The notes beneath the pieces are model-generated. The model did not search any database. It was not told where the DNA came from and saw only the letters and a list, made by a program, of their open reading frames with translations. Below, one piece after another: positions 56,301 through 64,000 of a DNA stretch of 64,000 bases. A program made the translations under genes and the position numbers. The stretch comes from Dyadobacter sp. CY356. GTDB taxonomy: Bacteria; Bacteroidota; Bacteroidia; Cytophagales; Spirosomataceae. Each line of letters opens with the position of its first letter. The stretch's first letter is position 1. The stretch is taken from NCBI RefSeq assembly GCF_021440195.1, contig NZ_JAJTSZ010000004.1:492063-556062 (forward strand). The letters are read 5' to 3'.

Positions 56301-56905
56301 TCCATTTCATTAACAACAAGAAAAAGATCCAGATCACCATCATTATCATAGTCTAAAAATGCAGCGTTGGTGGTATGCGTTGTATCGGCAATACCATATT
56401 CTTTACCCATTTCTTTAAAAACAGGTATTTTATCTTTTCCAAAACCCTGATTTACATAAAGCAGGTTTTCTCTTTCCCTGGCCACTTTTCTTACCGTGGA
56501 GCAAACATAAATATCAAGCAATCCGTCATTATTAATGTCGATCAAAGCCACTCCGGACGACCACTTGTTTTCGGCTGCAACACCTGCTTTTTTTGTAACA
56601 TCTTCAAAACGGAGGTTTCCATCGTCTGTACCTTTATTCAGATATAGTTTATTATCAACTGAATTGCCTGTAAAATATACATCCGGAAGACTGTCATTAT
56701 TAAAATCACCCAGCGCGACTCCACCACCGTTGTAGACGTACTCAAAGGATAAAATGTTCATCGTATCATTCTCAGCAATCCGGTTTGAAAACGTGATACC
56801 GGTTTCGTCGCTGTTTAAAAGAGTAAATGTTTTTAGTTCTTTTTTACAGGAAGTTAACAGAAGAACGGCAATTGTAAAGAGGAGTAAATTTCTCGCAGAC
56901 ATCAT
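53315..56905 (-). CDS. Giant FG-GAP/VCBS repeat lipoprotein with ASPIC/UnbV domain (CRTAC1-like)
   Basis: 1196 residues. The signal ends L-L-L-T-S-C (Cys20), so this paralogue of the protein at 37743 is a lipoprotein rather than soluble. It shares the opening block Y-N-G-G-G-V-A-L-G-D-F-N-N-D and many calcium-binding loops: D-I-N-N-D-G, D-Y-D-N-D-G-D, D-V-N-Q-D-G, D-F-D-N-D-G and D-V-D-G-D-G. The ASPIC/UnbV domain appears mid-protein with Y-R-G-Y-L-S-T-I-E, then H-F-G-L-G-K and V-I-T-W-P-G-G. A C-terminal extension of about 80 residues goes beyond its paralogue. It lies 102 bp after the SusD stop, with a hairpin in the gap, so it may be expressed separately or by read-through. Confidence 0.9.
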   Translation of the reverse strand: MMSARNLLLFTIAVLLLTSCKKELKTFTLLNSDETGITFSNRIAENDTMNILSFEYVYNGGGVALGDFNNDSLPDVYFTGNSVDNKLYLNKGTDDGNLRFEDVTKKAGVAAENKWSSGVALIDINNDGLLDIYVCSTVRKVARERENLLYVNQGFGKDKIPVFKEMGKEYGIADTTHTTNAAFLDYDNDGDLDLFLVVNEMDDNNFPNKFHEKIRDGSSKRTDRLYRNDWDAAKGHPFFTNVSKESGILIEGYGLGVNVTDVNQDGWKDIYVTNDYLTNDLLYINNGKDASGKHLGFTDMADVSFKHTSHSAMGNDIADINNDGLPDIVALDMMPATNFRKKMMTPASSYITYQNYELYKYQYQVARNTLQLNLGKAKKTDKYSVFSEIGLLSGVAETDWSWTPMVTDFDNDGFRDMIITNGFPRDITDMDFIAYRNEVGNVMSKMMMLDYIPSVKIKNFAYKNKGNLHFEDVTESWGIELPSFSNGAAYADLDNDGDLDYVINNINDSAFVYRNNSIQLKPEESNYLRIQFKGERYNGKGIGAIAEISYGENQKQYSENSPYRGYLSTIEPVTHFGLGKNKAVEKLVITWPGGKSQILKNVKANQVITVYEKDAKENVSPVDQKPAESGYLKDITSSLHLNYKHEEQDNIDFNVQKLLPHKLSQYGPALAVGDVNGDKLDDVFIGGAMFHKGRFLIQQVNGQFKTADLLPGADGPPKNSEDMGVLLFDVDLDGDLDLYIVSGSYEMQANSEALQDRLYINDGKGKFSQNTTALPKFLKSGSCVKAADYDRDGDLDLFVGGRVEPGAYPKSVSSYILRNDSSNGQAKFKDVTSEIAPDLVNIGLVCDVLWTDFDNDGWVDLMAAGEWMPLTFFKNEKGKFKKHTSGLENQKGLWSTLTTGDFDNDGDMDYLAGNLGLNSLNRANDQQPIGIYAKDFNKDGFYDAIPTVFYKGKDNTYKEFPYNTRDEMGKQIIQVRQRFQEYGKFSDVGIKDIFKPEELKDALVLKANWLKSSYVENLGGGKFKMHELPVEAQFAPIFGMVTEDVDGDGNLDVILCGNDFGSDVSNGRYDALNGLILKGTGKGGFKSLNFANGGYAVTGNAKAMVRLSGMNDKVLSITSQNRDSLRFHEMQRITKAYPVSTLENTALLKLRNGKSRREELNYGSSFLSQSTHKLLLPDYILSAEVINSKGVKRKIR

Positions 56906-56949
56906 TATTTAGCAGAAAAAAGACAGATTAGCATTTGCTGAAATTAACA

Positions 56950-56981
56950 AAAGGAGATGGCATTTGAATACCACCTCCTTT
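56950..56981 (-). terminator. Hairpin between SusD and the FG-GAP lipoprotein gene
   Basis: Arms AAAGGAG and CTCCTTT with inner TGG and CCA, followed by a T-rich stretch on the minus strand. It probably terminates the second SusCD operon or attenuates read-through. Confidence 0.75.
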
Positions 56982-57007
56982 GTTTTATTTAAAAAAATCC
57001 CCTTCAA

Positions 57008-58750
57008 TTAATATCCAGGATTCTGGATCAGGATATCCTTACCAATAAGGTCAACCTGATCTTGTGGCAGAGGTAAATATTCATTTTTGTTAGCGGTGAA
57101 TTTCGATCCTCCCAGTGCACCGCTTAATTTTTGGCTTTCATAATTAAGGTATGCATTAAGCTCTGTCGCAGCAGTACCCCATCTTACAAGATCAAAGAAA
57201 CGGTGACCTTCTCCTGACAATTCCAGTTTTCTTTCAAAACGTACGGCAGTGCGCGCAGCTTCTTTACTTGCAAAGGCTGTTTTATATATATCAATTACAT
57301 AATTCGCAGCATTTTCGCCAGTTGAACGTTTTACAAAACTAGCCGGATTGGCAGCACGCGCACGAACAAGGTTCACATATTCACGCGCCTTTTCAAGAGA
57401 TCCCACTTCTACCTCAGCTTCTGCCGCCATCAAAAGTACGTCAGCATAACGTATGATATTTACGTTGATCGCGGTGTATCCTGGCGTCCATGAACTGTTA
57501 TCCTGCAACGAACCGATATCCGTTCTGTAATAAGCATATTTCTTGGTTGTGTAAGGACCAGCATTGGATTGATTACGAATCCAGTCATTTCCAGGGTGTT
57601 CAATCCAGTCAAGATATGGAATACCTCTGCGGCCGATCGAGTGATCAAGACGTGGGTCAACCGGACCTGCATCCGGTGTGAACGGATCAGATGATTTCAA
57701 TCCCATATCTGTTTTCAGCTCTTTACCTGCTGTGTTATAAGAACCATCCAGAAGAGGAAGTCCAGTCGCGTCAGTACGGAAAGAGTTACCTAACTCAAAA
57801 CTCGGCGCGAAAAAACTACAACAGTTACCAGGGCCATTAGGACCCACATTGTATGGCCAGTTAAGGTCAAATTCAGGGTTTGCGTTATTTACACTTCCTG
57901 TGTTTGCAGCAGCCTGGATAGCAAAAACAGATTCTGAGTTGTTATCGTTACTTGCTTTGAATGCATCCTGAAAACGTGGTACCAAAGCATATTTTTTACC
58001 ATTTGTAGTTTGTCCGCCAGCGATGATTAAATCATACAATGCTTTTGCCTCAGTAAATTTTTTCTGATACATATATACTTTTGCAAGATATGCAGCAGCA
58101 GCCCATTTATTAACGCGGCCCGCAGCATCCTGAGTTTCAGGAAGATTATCGTAGGCATATTTAATATCAGCTTCAATCAGCGGCCAAAGATCCTTATTGT
58201 TAGAAACCTTTTCAATACCCGTTCCATAATCGACTGTTTCGTCAACATATGGTGTATTGTTAAAACCTCTTTTCAATTCGAAATAGTAATGACCTCTTAA
58301 AAACCTGGCTTCGCCTCCGATTCTTTTTTTGTCAGCATCCGTAACATCTGCTTTGGCAACACCAATCAATTTCATCACCAGATTGGCACGTGCAACTCCT
58401 TCGTATAAACCCGTCCATTTATCCGCAATTACTCCCTGATTCGTGATGTAAGCATAACGCTGAATCGGGTTAATATCACTGAAATCTCCCGGATCCGTTC
58501 CTTTGTTGGCATCACCTCCACGGATACTTCCCCAAACCCAGTTACTGGCACTGGCCATACGGTTTGCACGACCGTTAAGCTGTCCATAAACAGATACGAG
58601 CACACCTTCCAGACCCTTTTTATTAGAAAGCTGTTCTTCATCCAGCTGACCTGTTGCAGGTACTTCTAAAAAGCTTTCTTTACAGGAATAACCTATCAGC
58701 ATGAGTGCAAATACAAATGCTAAAATTCCTCTTGATCTAATATTTTTCAT
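57008..58750 (-). CDS. RagB/SusD-family outer-membrane lipoprotein
   Basis: 580-residue surface lipoprotein. The signal ends L-I-G-Y-S-C (Cys23), and the mature start K-E-S-F-L-E-V-P-A-T-G-Q is typical of the canonical RagB/SusD branch (SusD-like_3 N-terminus), unlike the SusD at 41207. The blocks R-G-H-Y-Y-F-E-L-K-R, then A-A-A-Y-L-A-K-V-Y-M and Y-A-D-V-L-L-M-A-A-E-A match the family. The C-terminus Y-L-P-L-P-Q-D-Q-V-D ends in I-Q-N-P-G-Y. It starts 67 bp after the SusC stop and pairs with that transporter. Confidence 0.94.
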   Translation of the reverse strand: MKNIRSRGILAFVFALMLIGYSCKESFLEVPATGQLDEEQLSNKKGLEGVLVSVYGQLNGRANRMASASNWVWGSIRGGDANKGTDPGDFSDINPIQRYAYITNQGVIADKWTGLYEGVARANLVMKLIGVAKADVTDADKKRIGGEARFLRGHYYFELKRGFNNTPYVDETVDYGTGIEKVSNNKDLWPLIEADIKYAYDNLPETQDAAGRVNKWAAAAYLAKVYMYQKKFTEAKALYDLIIAGGQTTNGKKYALVPRFQDAFKASNDNNSESVFAIQAAANTGSVNNANPEFDLNWPYNVGPNGPGNCCSFFAPSFELGNSFRTDATGLPLLDGSYNTAGKELKTDMGLKSSDPFTPDAGPVDPRLDHSIGRRGIPYLDWIEHPGNDWIRNQSNAGPYTTKKYAYYRTDIGSLQDNSSWTPGYTAINVNIIRYADVLLMAAEAEVEVGSLEKAREYVNLVRARAANPASFVKRSTGENAANYVIDIYKTAFASKEAARTAVRFERKLELSGEGHRFFDLVRWGTAATELNAYLNYESQKLSGALGGSKFTANKNEYLPLPQDQVDLIGKDILIQNPGY

Positions 58751-58817
58751 TTTATAAATATTTTTGAGTCCAATCTTTATACCGGTTCTTTCAGAAATTT
58801 TAAGGAACTAATTTGTC

Positions 58818-61800
58818 TTAAAACCCAAGATTTACACCGAACGTCCAGCTTCTTGTTATCGGGTAGTTTCCTACGTCTATACCGAAGTTTGTATCTGCAT
58901 TACCACCTACACCCGGATCAAGCCCTTTGTATTTGGTAGCTGTGAACAAGTTGTTTGTAGATGCGTAAACTCTTAGTTTCGACATTTTCAAACGACCCAG
59001 GATATGGCTTGGAAGCGTGTATCCCAAAGTGATGTTCTGCATACGGAAGAAAGAACCATTTTCTATATAAAAGCTGTTTGATTGCGTATTTGTACTAAAA
59101 TTTGAAGCAGATTCAAAAATTGGGGTATCCGTGTTCATGTGGTTTGGCAACCAGGAATCTTTAACTCTTGAACTTACCGCAGCACCCGTAAATGACGGGT
59201 AGAAATCAGTAAACCATTTTGAAACGTTAAAAATCTTGTTACCTATTGAAGTATACATGTAAGTAGCAAGATCGAATCCTTTATACATTAATTTGATGTT
59301 GATACCACCAGTGAATTTCGGAACCGGACTTCCAAGGAAAGTTCTGTCGTCTGCATCTATTTTACCATCATTGTTAAGATCTGCATAACGGAAACGGCCA
59401 GGAGCTGCTCCGTCCTGCGTTGGTGCTGCATCAACTTCTGCTTTGTCCGCATAAAGGCCTACAACTTTATAACCATAGAAAGAAGATATGGAGTGACCTA
59501 TCTGGTTTCTGATCGGGTTAATTCCACGGAAACCTGGATTTACAGATGACAGATAAGTGATACCCGGTGCCAGAGATTCGATATTATTTTTCAATACACC
59601 GGCAGTAAAGTTCAATTCATAACCCAGGTCATTCGTTACTTTTCCACGATTGATGATCTGCAAATCGATACCTTTATTTGACATTTTACCTACGTTAACC
59701 GAAGGTGCAGATGCTTTATAACCAGCTGTTGCTGTAACCGGCACCTGGAACAACAAATCTTTGGTATCTTTTTGCCATAGATCTATAATCACATCCAGTT
59801 TGCCTTTCAGGAATGTTCCATCGATACCAATGTTTTTGGTAATACTGGTTTCCCATTTCGCATTTTTATTTCCAATACGTGTACGATAATATCCTTCCAG
59901 TGCGCTGGTGTTCGTGCCGTTAAGGTCATATGCAGATTCTGCAATATTCGCTCCATACAAACTATACTGGTTATTTGGATCCACGTTATTTGAATTACCC
60001 ATCAAACCGTAACCTCCACGGATTTTAAGCTCTGTAATGAAAGGGATACTTTTCATGAATTCCTCAGATGACACGCGCCATGCTGCTGAGAATGCAGGGA
60101 AAACACCATAACGATTGTTTGAACCAAATCTTGACGAACCGTCACGTCTTACAACACCTGTTAAAATATATTTATCGTTGAACGCATAATTGGCACGAGC
60201 GAAAAGTGAGTAGAAATTAACTCCTTTATAATAATCACTGTTTGTGATTTTGGAGCCGACATTGGTCATGTTAATATAATTAATATCCGTTGAGAACGGG
60301 TTCAAACCTGATGAAGACTGGTTTTTACCAGCACCTGTATTTAAGGCTTCCTGCCCAACAATCACATCAATGGTATGACGTCCAAATTGTTTTTTATAGT
60401 TTAAAGTATTAGTAAGTGTCCAGCTCAAACGGTTACCGGAACCTTCGTTGTAACCAAAAGCAGAGTTATTCTCAGAGTTTTCATACTGCAAACGGCTGTA
60501 ACCTTTATTGCTGTATGTGGTATACTGCGCTCCAAGACTTGAACGTAAGGTTAAGCCATGAATGATGTCAAGTTCAGCATAGAAGTTACCAAAACCCTGA
60601 CCGGAAAATCCTTTGTTATTAGCAAGTCCGTCACGGGAAGCAACAGGATTACGAGGATTGTTAAAGCCCTTTGCCGCTGTACCTGCATAACCACCGAACT
60701 CATCATAAACCGGAATGATAGAAGGCATACGGAAAGCAGAAAGAATATCATTTTCATCAGCCGAAACACCTTGTCCACCGCTGCCACCGCTTTGGCCTAG
60801 CACCTGCAGATAAGTAAACTGCGCATTCTGACCGATTCTCAGGTTTTTCAAAACGTCAAATTCTGTGTTCACACGGAACGCATAACGTTTGAAACCATTG
60901 TTGGAAAGAATACCCTGCTGATCCTGAATGCTGAATCCTGTGTAATAACGACTTGTTTCCGAACCACCTGAAAACCCTAGTGAATGGCGTTGAATAGGTG
61001 CAACACGGGTAATGGCATCGTACCAGTCAGTTCCTTGCTTATTCGCTTTTACTACCTGATAAATAGAACCGCGTGTTGGGTCAACATTGTATTTCAGTTT
61101 TTCTGCTGCAAGATCAAGAGAACCAATTACGCCTGTTTTTCCGCCAACATTGATATAATCAGGCAAAACCGGCGTATTTCCGTTTCCGTACTGACCACTT
61201 GCAATGTTTGAAAAATCCGGAGCCTTATTGGCCTGAAAACCATTGTTGCGTTCCGCCTGCCATGTCCAGTCAGCCTGTTCCTGCGGATTCAACATGCTCT
61301 GCCCTTTGCCCGGCGTTGTAAATCCTGCAAGACCGTCATAAGTCACTGTTAATTTTTTCGCTTTTTTAGTTCCTTTTTTAGTGGTGTAAACAATTACACC
61401 ATTCGCTGCACGCGCTCCATATATAGAAGCTGCTGCTGCATCTTTAAGAACTGTTGTAGATTCAATATCATCCGGGTTCAGGAAATCAGTAGAACCGGTT
61501 GGTACACCATCAACAATATACAAAGGCTCATTACCACCGAATGCACCAAAACCACGTACGCGGATCTGGCTGGTTGTACCTGGCTGACCATTGGTGATAA
61601 CCGTTACCCCCGCAACTCTACCCTGAAGCTGCTGCTCTACGTTTCCGGAAGGTGAAGCTGTCAAATCCTTGGATTTAACGGTTGAAACAGCACCTGTTGT
61701 CTCCCGGCGACTATCAACGGTATAACCTGTTACGATGACTTCTTCCAAAGCGGATACGTCATCTTCCATTTTAATAGTGATCATACTTTGATTTCCAACG

Positions 61801-62069
61801 TTGACTTCCTGGGTTTTGTAACCAACGAAGCTAATAACCAGTACATCCGTATTAGATCTTACATTGATAGTAAAATCCCCTTCACCAGTTGTATTAGTTC
61901 CAAGTTGTGTACCCTTCAATACCACCGTAGCCCCTGGTATTCCTCCTCCGGCCATATCGATGATTTTACCGCTTATTTTGCGTTCCTGGGCCATTACGAG
62001 AATGGATGAAAAGCTCAGAAATAAACAGCATACTAAGCTCCGGACGGAGCTCGCGTAGATTTTTTTCAT
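58818..62069 (-). CDS. SusC/RagA-family TonB-linked outer-membrane transporter
   Basis: 1083-residue TonB-dependent importer. After the signal peptide (ending V-M-A-Q) the carboxypeptidase-regulatory-like domain starts I-S-G-K-I-I-D-M-A-G-G-G-I-P-G-A. The TonB-box-like E-E-V-I-V-T-G-Y-T follows. The plug has Q-L-Q-G-R-V-A-G-V-T-V and I-R-V-R-G-F-G-A-F-G-G, with A-R-A-A-N-G-V-I-V-Y-T-T-K. The barrel ends in a phenylalanine, F-G-V-N-L-G-F, as usual for an outer-membrane strand. It is paired with the SusD downstream. It has its own promoter element and is divergent from the haem FG-GAP lipoprotein gene. Confidence 0.94.
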   Translation of the reverse strand: MKKIYASSVRSLVCCLFLSFSSILVMAQERKISGKIIDMAGGGIPGATVVLKGTQLGTNTTGEGDFTINVRSNTDVLVISFVGYKTQEVNVGNQSMITIKMEDDVSALEEVIVTGYTVDSRRETTGAVSTVKSKDLTASPSGNVEQQLQGRVAGVTVITNGQPGTTSQIRVRGFGAFGGNEPLYIVDGVPTGSTDFLNPDDIESTTVLKDAAAASIYGARAANGVIVYTTKKGTKKAKKLTVTYDGLAGFTTPGKGQSMLNPQEQADWTWQAERNNGFQANKAPDFSNIASGQYGNGNTPVLPDYINVGGKTGVIGSLDLAAEKLKYNVDPTRGSIYQVVKANKQGTDWYDAITRVAPIQRHSLGFSGGSETSRYYTGFSIQDQQGILSNNGFKRYAFRVNTEFDVLKNLRIGQNAQFTYLQVLGQSGGSGGQGVSADENDILSAFRMPSIIPVYDEFGGYAGTAAKGFNNPRNPVASRDGLANNKGFSGQGFGNFYAELDIIHGLTLRSSLGAQYTTYSNKGYSRLQYENSENNSAFGYNEGSGNRLSWTLTNTLNYKKQFGRHTIDVIVGQEALNTGAGKNQSSSGLNPFSTDINYINMTNVGSKITNSDYYKGVNFYSLFARANYAFNDKYILTGVVRRDGSSRFGSNNRYGVFPAFSAAWRVSSEEFMKSIPFITELKIRGGYGLMGNSNNVDPNNQYSLYGANIAESAYDLNGTNTSALEGYYRTRIGNKNAKWETSITKNIGIDGTFLKGKLDVIIDLWQKDTKDLLFQVPVTATAGYKASAPSVNVGKMSNKGIDLQIINRGKVTNDLGYELNFTAGVLKNNIESLAPGITYLSSVNPGFRGINPIRNQIGHSISSFYGYKVVGLYADKAEVDAAPTQDGAAPGRFRYADLNNDGKIDADDRTFLGSPVPKFTGGINIKLMYKGFDLATYMYTSIGNKIFNVSKWFTDFYPSFTGAAVSSRVKDSWLPNHMNTDTPIFESASNFSTNTQSNSFYIENGSFFRMQNITLGYTLPSHILGRLKMSKLRVYASTNNLFTATKYKGLDPGVGGNADTNFGIDVGNYPITRSWTFGVNLGF

Positions 62070-62101
62070 AGGTCTTGTTAGGTTAATTAATATTGGACAA
62101 C

Positions 62102-62109
62102 CAAATTTA
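62102..62109 (-). promoter_or_regulatory. Bacteroidota -7 promoter element for the second SusC
   Basis: The minus strand reads TAAATTTG, matching TAnnTTTG, 32 bp upstream of the ATG at 62069. Confidence 0.55.
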
Positions 62110-62316
62110 TAATTATTAAATCATCTTTTTTACTTATTTCAATTATTATTTTTATTTATTGAAAAAATATAAATATATCTATCAAAAAAAGATCCGTTTA
62201 TTGAATCGATAAAATTTTAATAACTTAAAGTTACATTTCATATAAAAATAATTACAGTGTCAATGTTACACCATTCTTTCTTACATTTAATACCGCATAA
62301 TTCTGAACTTTTAAAA

Positions 62317-63855
62317 ATGATAATTACCAGTTTTTATAAAAATAATTACACGTTTCTCTTTCTCATTTCAATCCTTTTGGCTGGCTGTGAACGCAACGTA
62401 GGTGACAATACGCTGGCACAAAGTAAGGCACTTGCAAAACTGCGATGCGGCAGCTGTCACATGTTTCCCGAACCATCACTTCTTGATAAAAAAACATGGC
62501 GAGAAGGAATTATGCCGGCTATGGCAGAGCATTTTGGTATTGAAGTATTGCAGGGAAATTTTTATCTGCCTCAGAAGAATTCAACTTTATCTATCCGTGA
62601 CTGGCAATCAATCATCAGATATTATGAGACGCTGGCTCCGGATTCACTGGAACCAGCACAAGCTTTGGAAAAAACAAATGACTGGGCCGTTTTCAAATTA
62701 AAAACGCCTGATCCTGACTCATCGCAGATCGCTGCCACAATTATGACTGGTATTGACCCTGAAAACAAAAAAATATTTAGCAGCAGCCTGAATTATTCTG
62801 CATTATACGAATGGAATAATGTCTTAAAACCGTCGCTAGTAACAGCCTTATCAACCTCTGCGGTTGATATTACTTTTCCAAAAGAAGGTTCTTTCCAGCG
62901 TATAATCACATGTATGGGTGGGATGCGTGCGCTGGATAATACGAAGGGTGATATCATTGGGTTAAGTAATCAAAAGAACGGGGATATAACTAAAACCAAC
63001 ATCGCAAAGGATCTGATAAGACCAATAGAAACCCGGGTGCTGGACTTTAATAAAGATGGGCTGACCGATTATCTGGTTTGCAGTTTTGGGCATAACTTTG
63101 GGGGATTGTATATTTTACAACAGCTGCCGGATAAATCTTTCAAAAAAATATCCGTCAGGGAAGTACCCGGTTCCACGCAATCTGTTATTACCGATTTTAA
63201 TCACGATGGCTGGCCTGATATTATGACATTGTTTGCCCACGCAAATGAGGGTATCTGGTTATTTATTAACAATAAAAAAGGTGGCTTTATCGAAAAGAAC
63301 GTTCTTCGTTTCCCTCCCGTTTTTGGATCCAGCAGTTTTCAATTAGTCGATGTAAACAAGGACGGTCGCCAGGATATAGTTTATACTGCAGGCGATAACA
63401 GTGATTATTCCAGAATTTTAAAGCCATATCACGGACTTTATGTTTTCCTGAACAAAAAAGATGGAAACAACGGGAATTTTCATTTTGAGAAATCTTATTT
63501 TTCCCCATTAAATGGTGCCACCAAAGCAATGGCAGCAGATTTTGACAAAGACGGTGACATTGATATTGCCACAATCGCTTTCTTTGCAGATTTCAAAGCC
63601 AAGCCATACGATACTTTTACCTATTTTGAAAACGAAACAACAACCGGTTTAAAATTCAAAGCTCATCACATTCCAATAGACAATAAAGGTAGATGGATTT
63701 GTATGGATGTGAATGATTATGATGGTGATGGCGACGTAGATATCGTTTTAGGAAATTATTCCAAAGGATTTATGAATCAGGAAAATTTCAAACCAGACTG
63801 GGATGTGCATCTTCCATTTGTAGTCCTACAAAACCTTATAATGGTTAAGGATTAA
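62317..63855 (+). CDS. Lipoprotein joining a CxxCH haem site to FG-GAP repeats
   Basis: 512 residues from ATG 62317; an upstream ATG at 62257 would place 20 residues before the lipoprotein signal, so the shorter form is preferred. The signal ends L-L-A-G-C (Cys24). A c-type haem site follows: C44-G-S-C47-H48, with M-F-P-E-P next to it. From about residue 225 on there are FG-GAP-like loops such as D-F-N-K-D-G, D-F-N-H-D-G, D-V-N-K-D-G, D-F-D-K-D-G-D and D-Y-D-G-D-G-D. No ASPIC/UnbV domain is visible, which separates it from the two giant paralogues. It is divergent from the second SusC and could be functionally linked to it. Confidence 0.85.
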   Translation: MIITSFYKNNYTFLFLISILLAGCERNVGDNTLAQSKALAKLRCGSCHMFPEPSLLDKKTWREGIMPAMAEHFGIEVLQGNFYLPQKNSTLSIRDWQSIIRYYETLAPDSLEPAQALEKTNDWAVFKLKTPDPDSSQIAATIMTGIDPENKKIFSSSLNYSALYEWNNVLKPSLVTALSTSAVDITFPKEGSFQRIITCMGGMRALDNTKGDIIGLSNQKNGDITKTNIAKDLIRPIETRVLDFNKDGLTDYLVCSFGHNFGGLYILQQLPDKSFKKISVREVPGSTQSVITDFNHDGWPDIMTLFAHANEGIWLFINNKKGGFIEKNVLRFPPVFGSSSFQLVDVNKDGRQDIVYTAGDNSDYSRILKPYHGLYVFLNKKDGNNGNFHFEKSYFSPLNGATKAMAADFDKDGDIDIATIAFFADFKAKPYDTFTYFENETTTGLKFKAHHIPIDNKGRWICMDVNDYDGDGDVDIVLGNYSKGFMNQENFKPDWDVHLPFVVLQNLIMVKD

Positions 63856-64000
63856 TTGTTAAGGGTTAATGATTGTGATTGCCTAAAATAGGTTGCCTTC
63901 AGTTTAAAATTATGAATAAAGTTTAAAATTGAATTATACATTGATCTGGATTTTGGTTTTTAGACTCTGATGCAGTCCAGATTGATAATTTAGACCTATC
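63856..64000. other. Right-edge intergenic sequence
   Basis: 145 bp with a repeated AGTTTAAAATT around 63901 and 63919. No ORF or terminator is clear before the window ends. Confidence 0.5.

Overview
This window looks like chromosomal DNA of a Bacteroidota bacterium of the Cytophagales type; I infer something Dyadobacter-like from protein style, not from a search. The evidence is two SusC/SusD outer-membrane uptake pairs, a MurF-alanine racemase fusion, FG-GAP/UnbV exported proteins, a DUF2723 protein, weak Shine-Dalgarno signals and repeated TAnnTTTG promoter -7 elements. I see no tRNA, rRNA, CRISPR array, insertion sequence, integrase or phage gene. Base composition looks even throughout.

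Positions 1-28.9 kb are mostly housekeeping on both strands: a truncated DinB/YfiT-type protein, a tiny cysteine-rich membrane protein, acetyl-CoA synthetase (acs), a SAM methyltransferase, a PAS-LuxR regulator, an ArsC/Spx-like protein, a dicarboxylate symporter, a NatA/NatB-like ABC exporter, a DUF2723 membrane protein, a Crp/Fnr regulator, a secreted endonuclease/exonuclease/phosphatase-fold protein, dnaJ and grpE, queG, a DUF1761 protein, a universal stress protein, corA, murF-alr, ppk1 and gyrB. Most units end in clear intrinsic terminators, several of them shared by convergent genes.

Positions 29-63.9 kb are mostly envelope and nutrient-acquisition functions. They include a polytopic membrane protein, a 1056-residue exported fusion (SGNH-like, PVC-type dehydrogenase-like, HEAT-like and cytochrome c domains), a ThuA-family protein and an outer-membrane barrel. 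Next comes cassette 1: SusC, SusD, an FG-GAP/UnbV protein and a vanadium-haloperoxidase-like protein. A short housekeeping island (hypothetical protein, alanine dehydrogenase, tsaE, a Tat-exported TIM-barrel protein, a Gfo/Idh/MocA oxidoreductase) separates it from cassette 2: SusC, SusD and a lipoprotein FG-GAP/UnbV protein. Divergent from cassette 2 is a lipoprotein that joins a CxxCH haem site to FG-GAP repeats.

The most interesting signal is that two SusCD pairs with different SusD subfamilies are each followed by a paralogous giant FG-GAP/UnbV protein. One of these is translationally coupled to a haloperoxidase. Two further exported haem c proteins lie nearby. A working hypothesis is surface capture and oxidative processing of an unknown organic substrate. 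The substrate and the chemistry cannot be read from the sequence.
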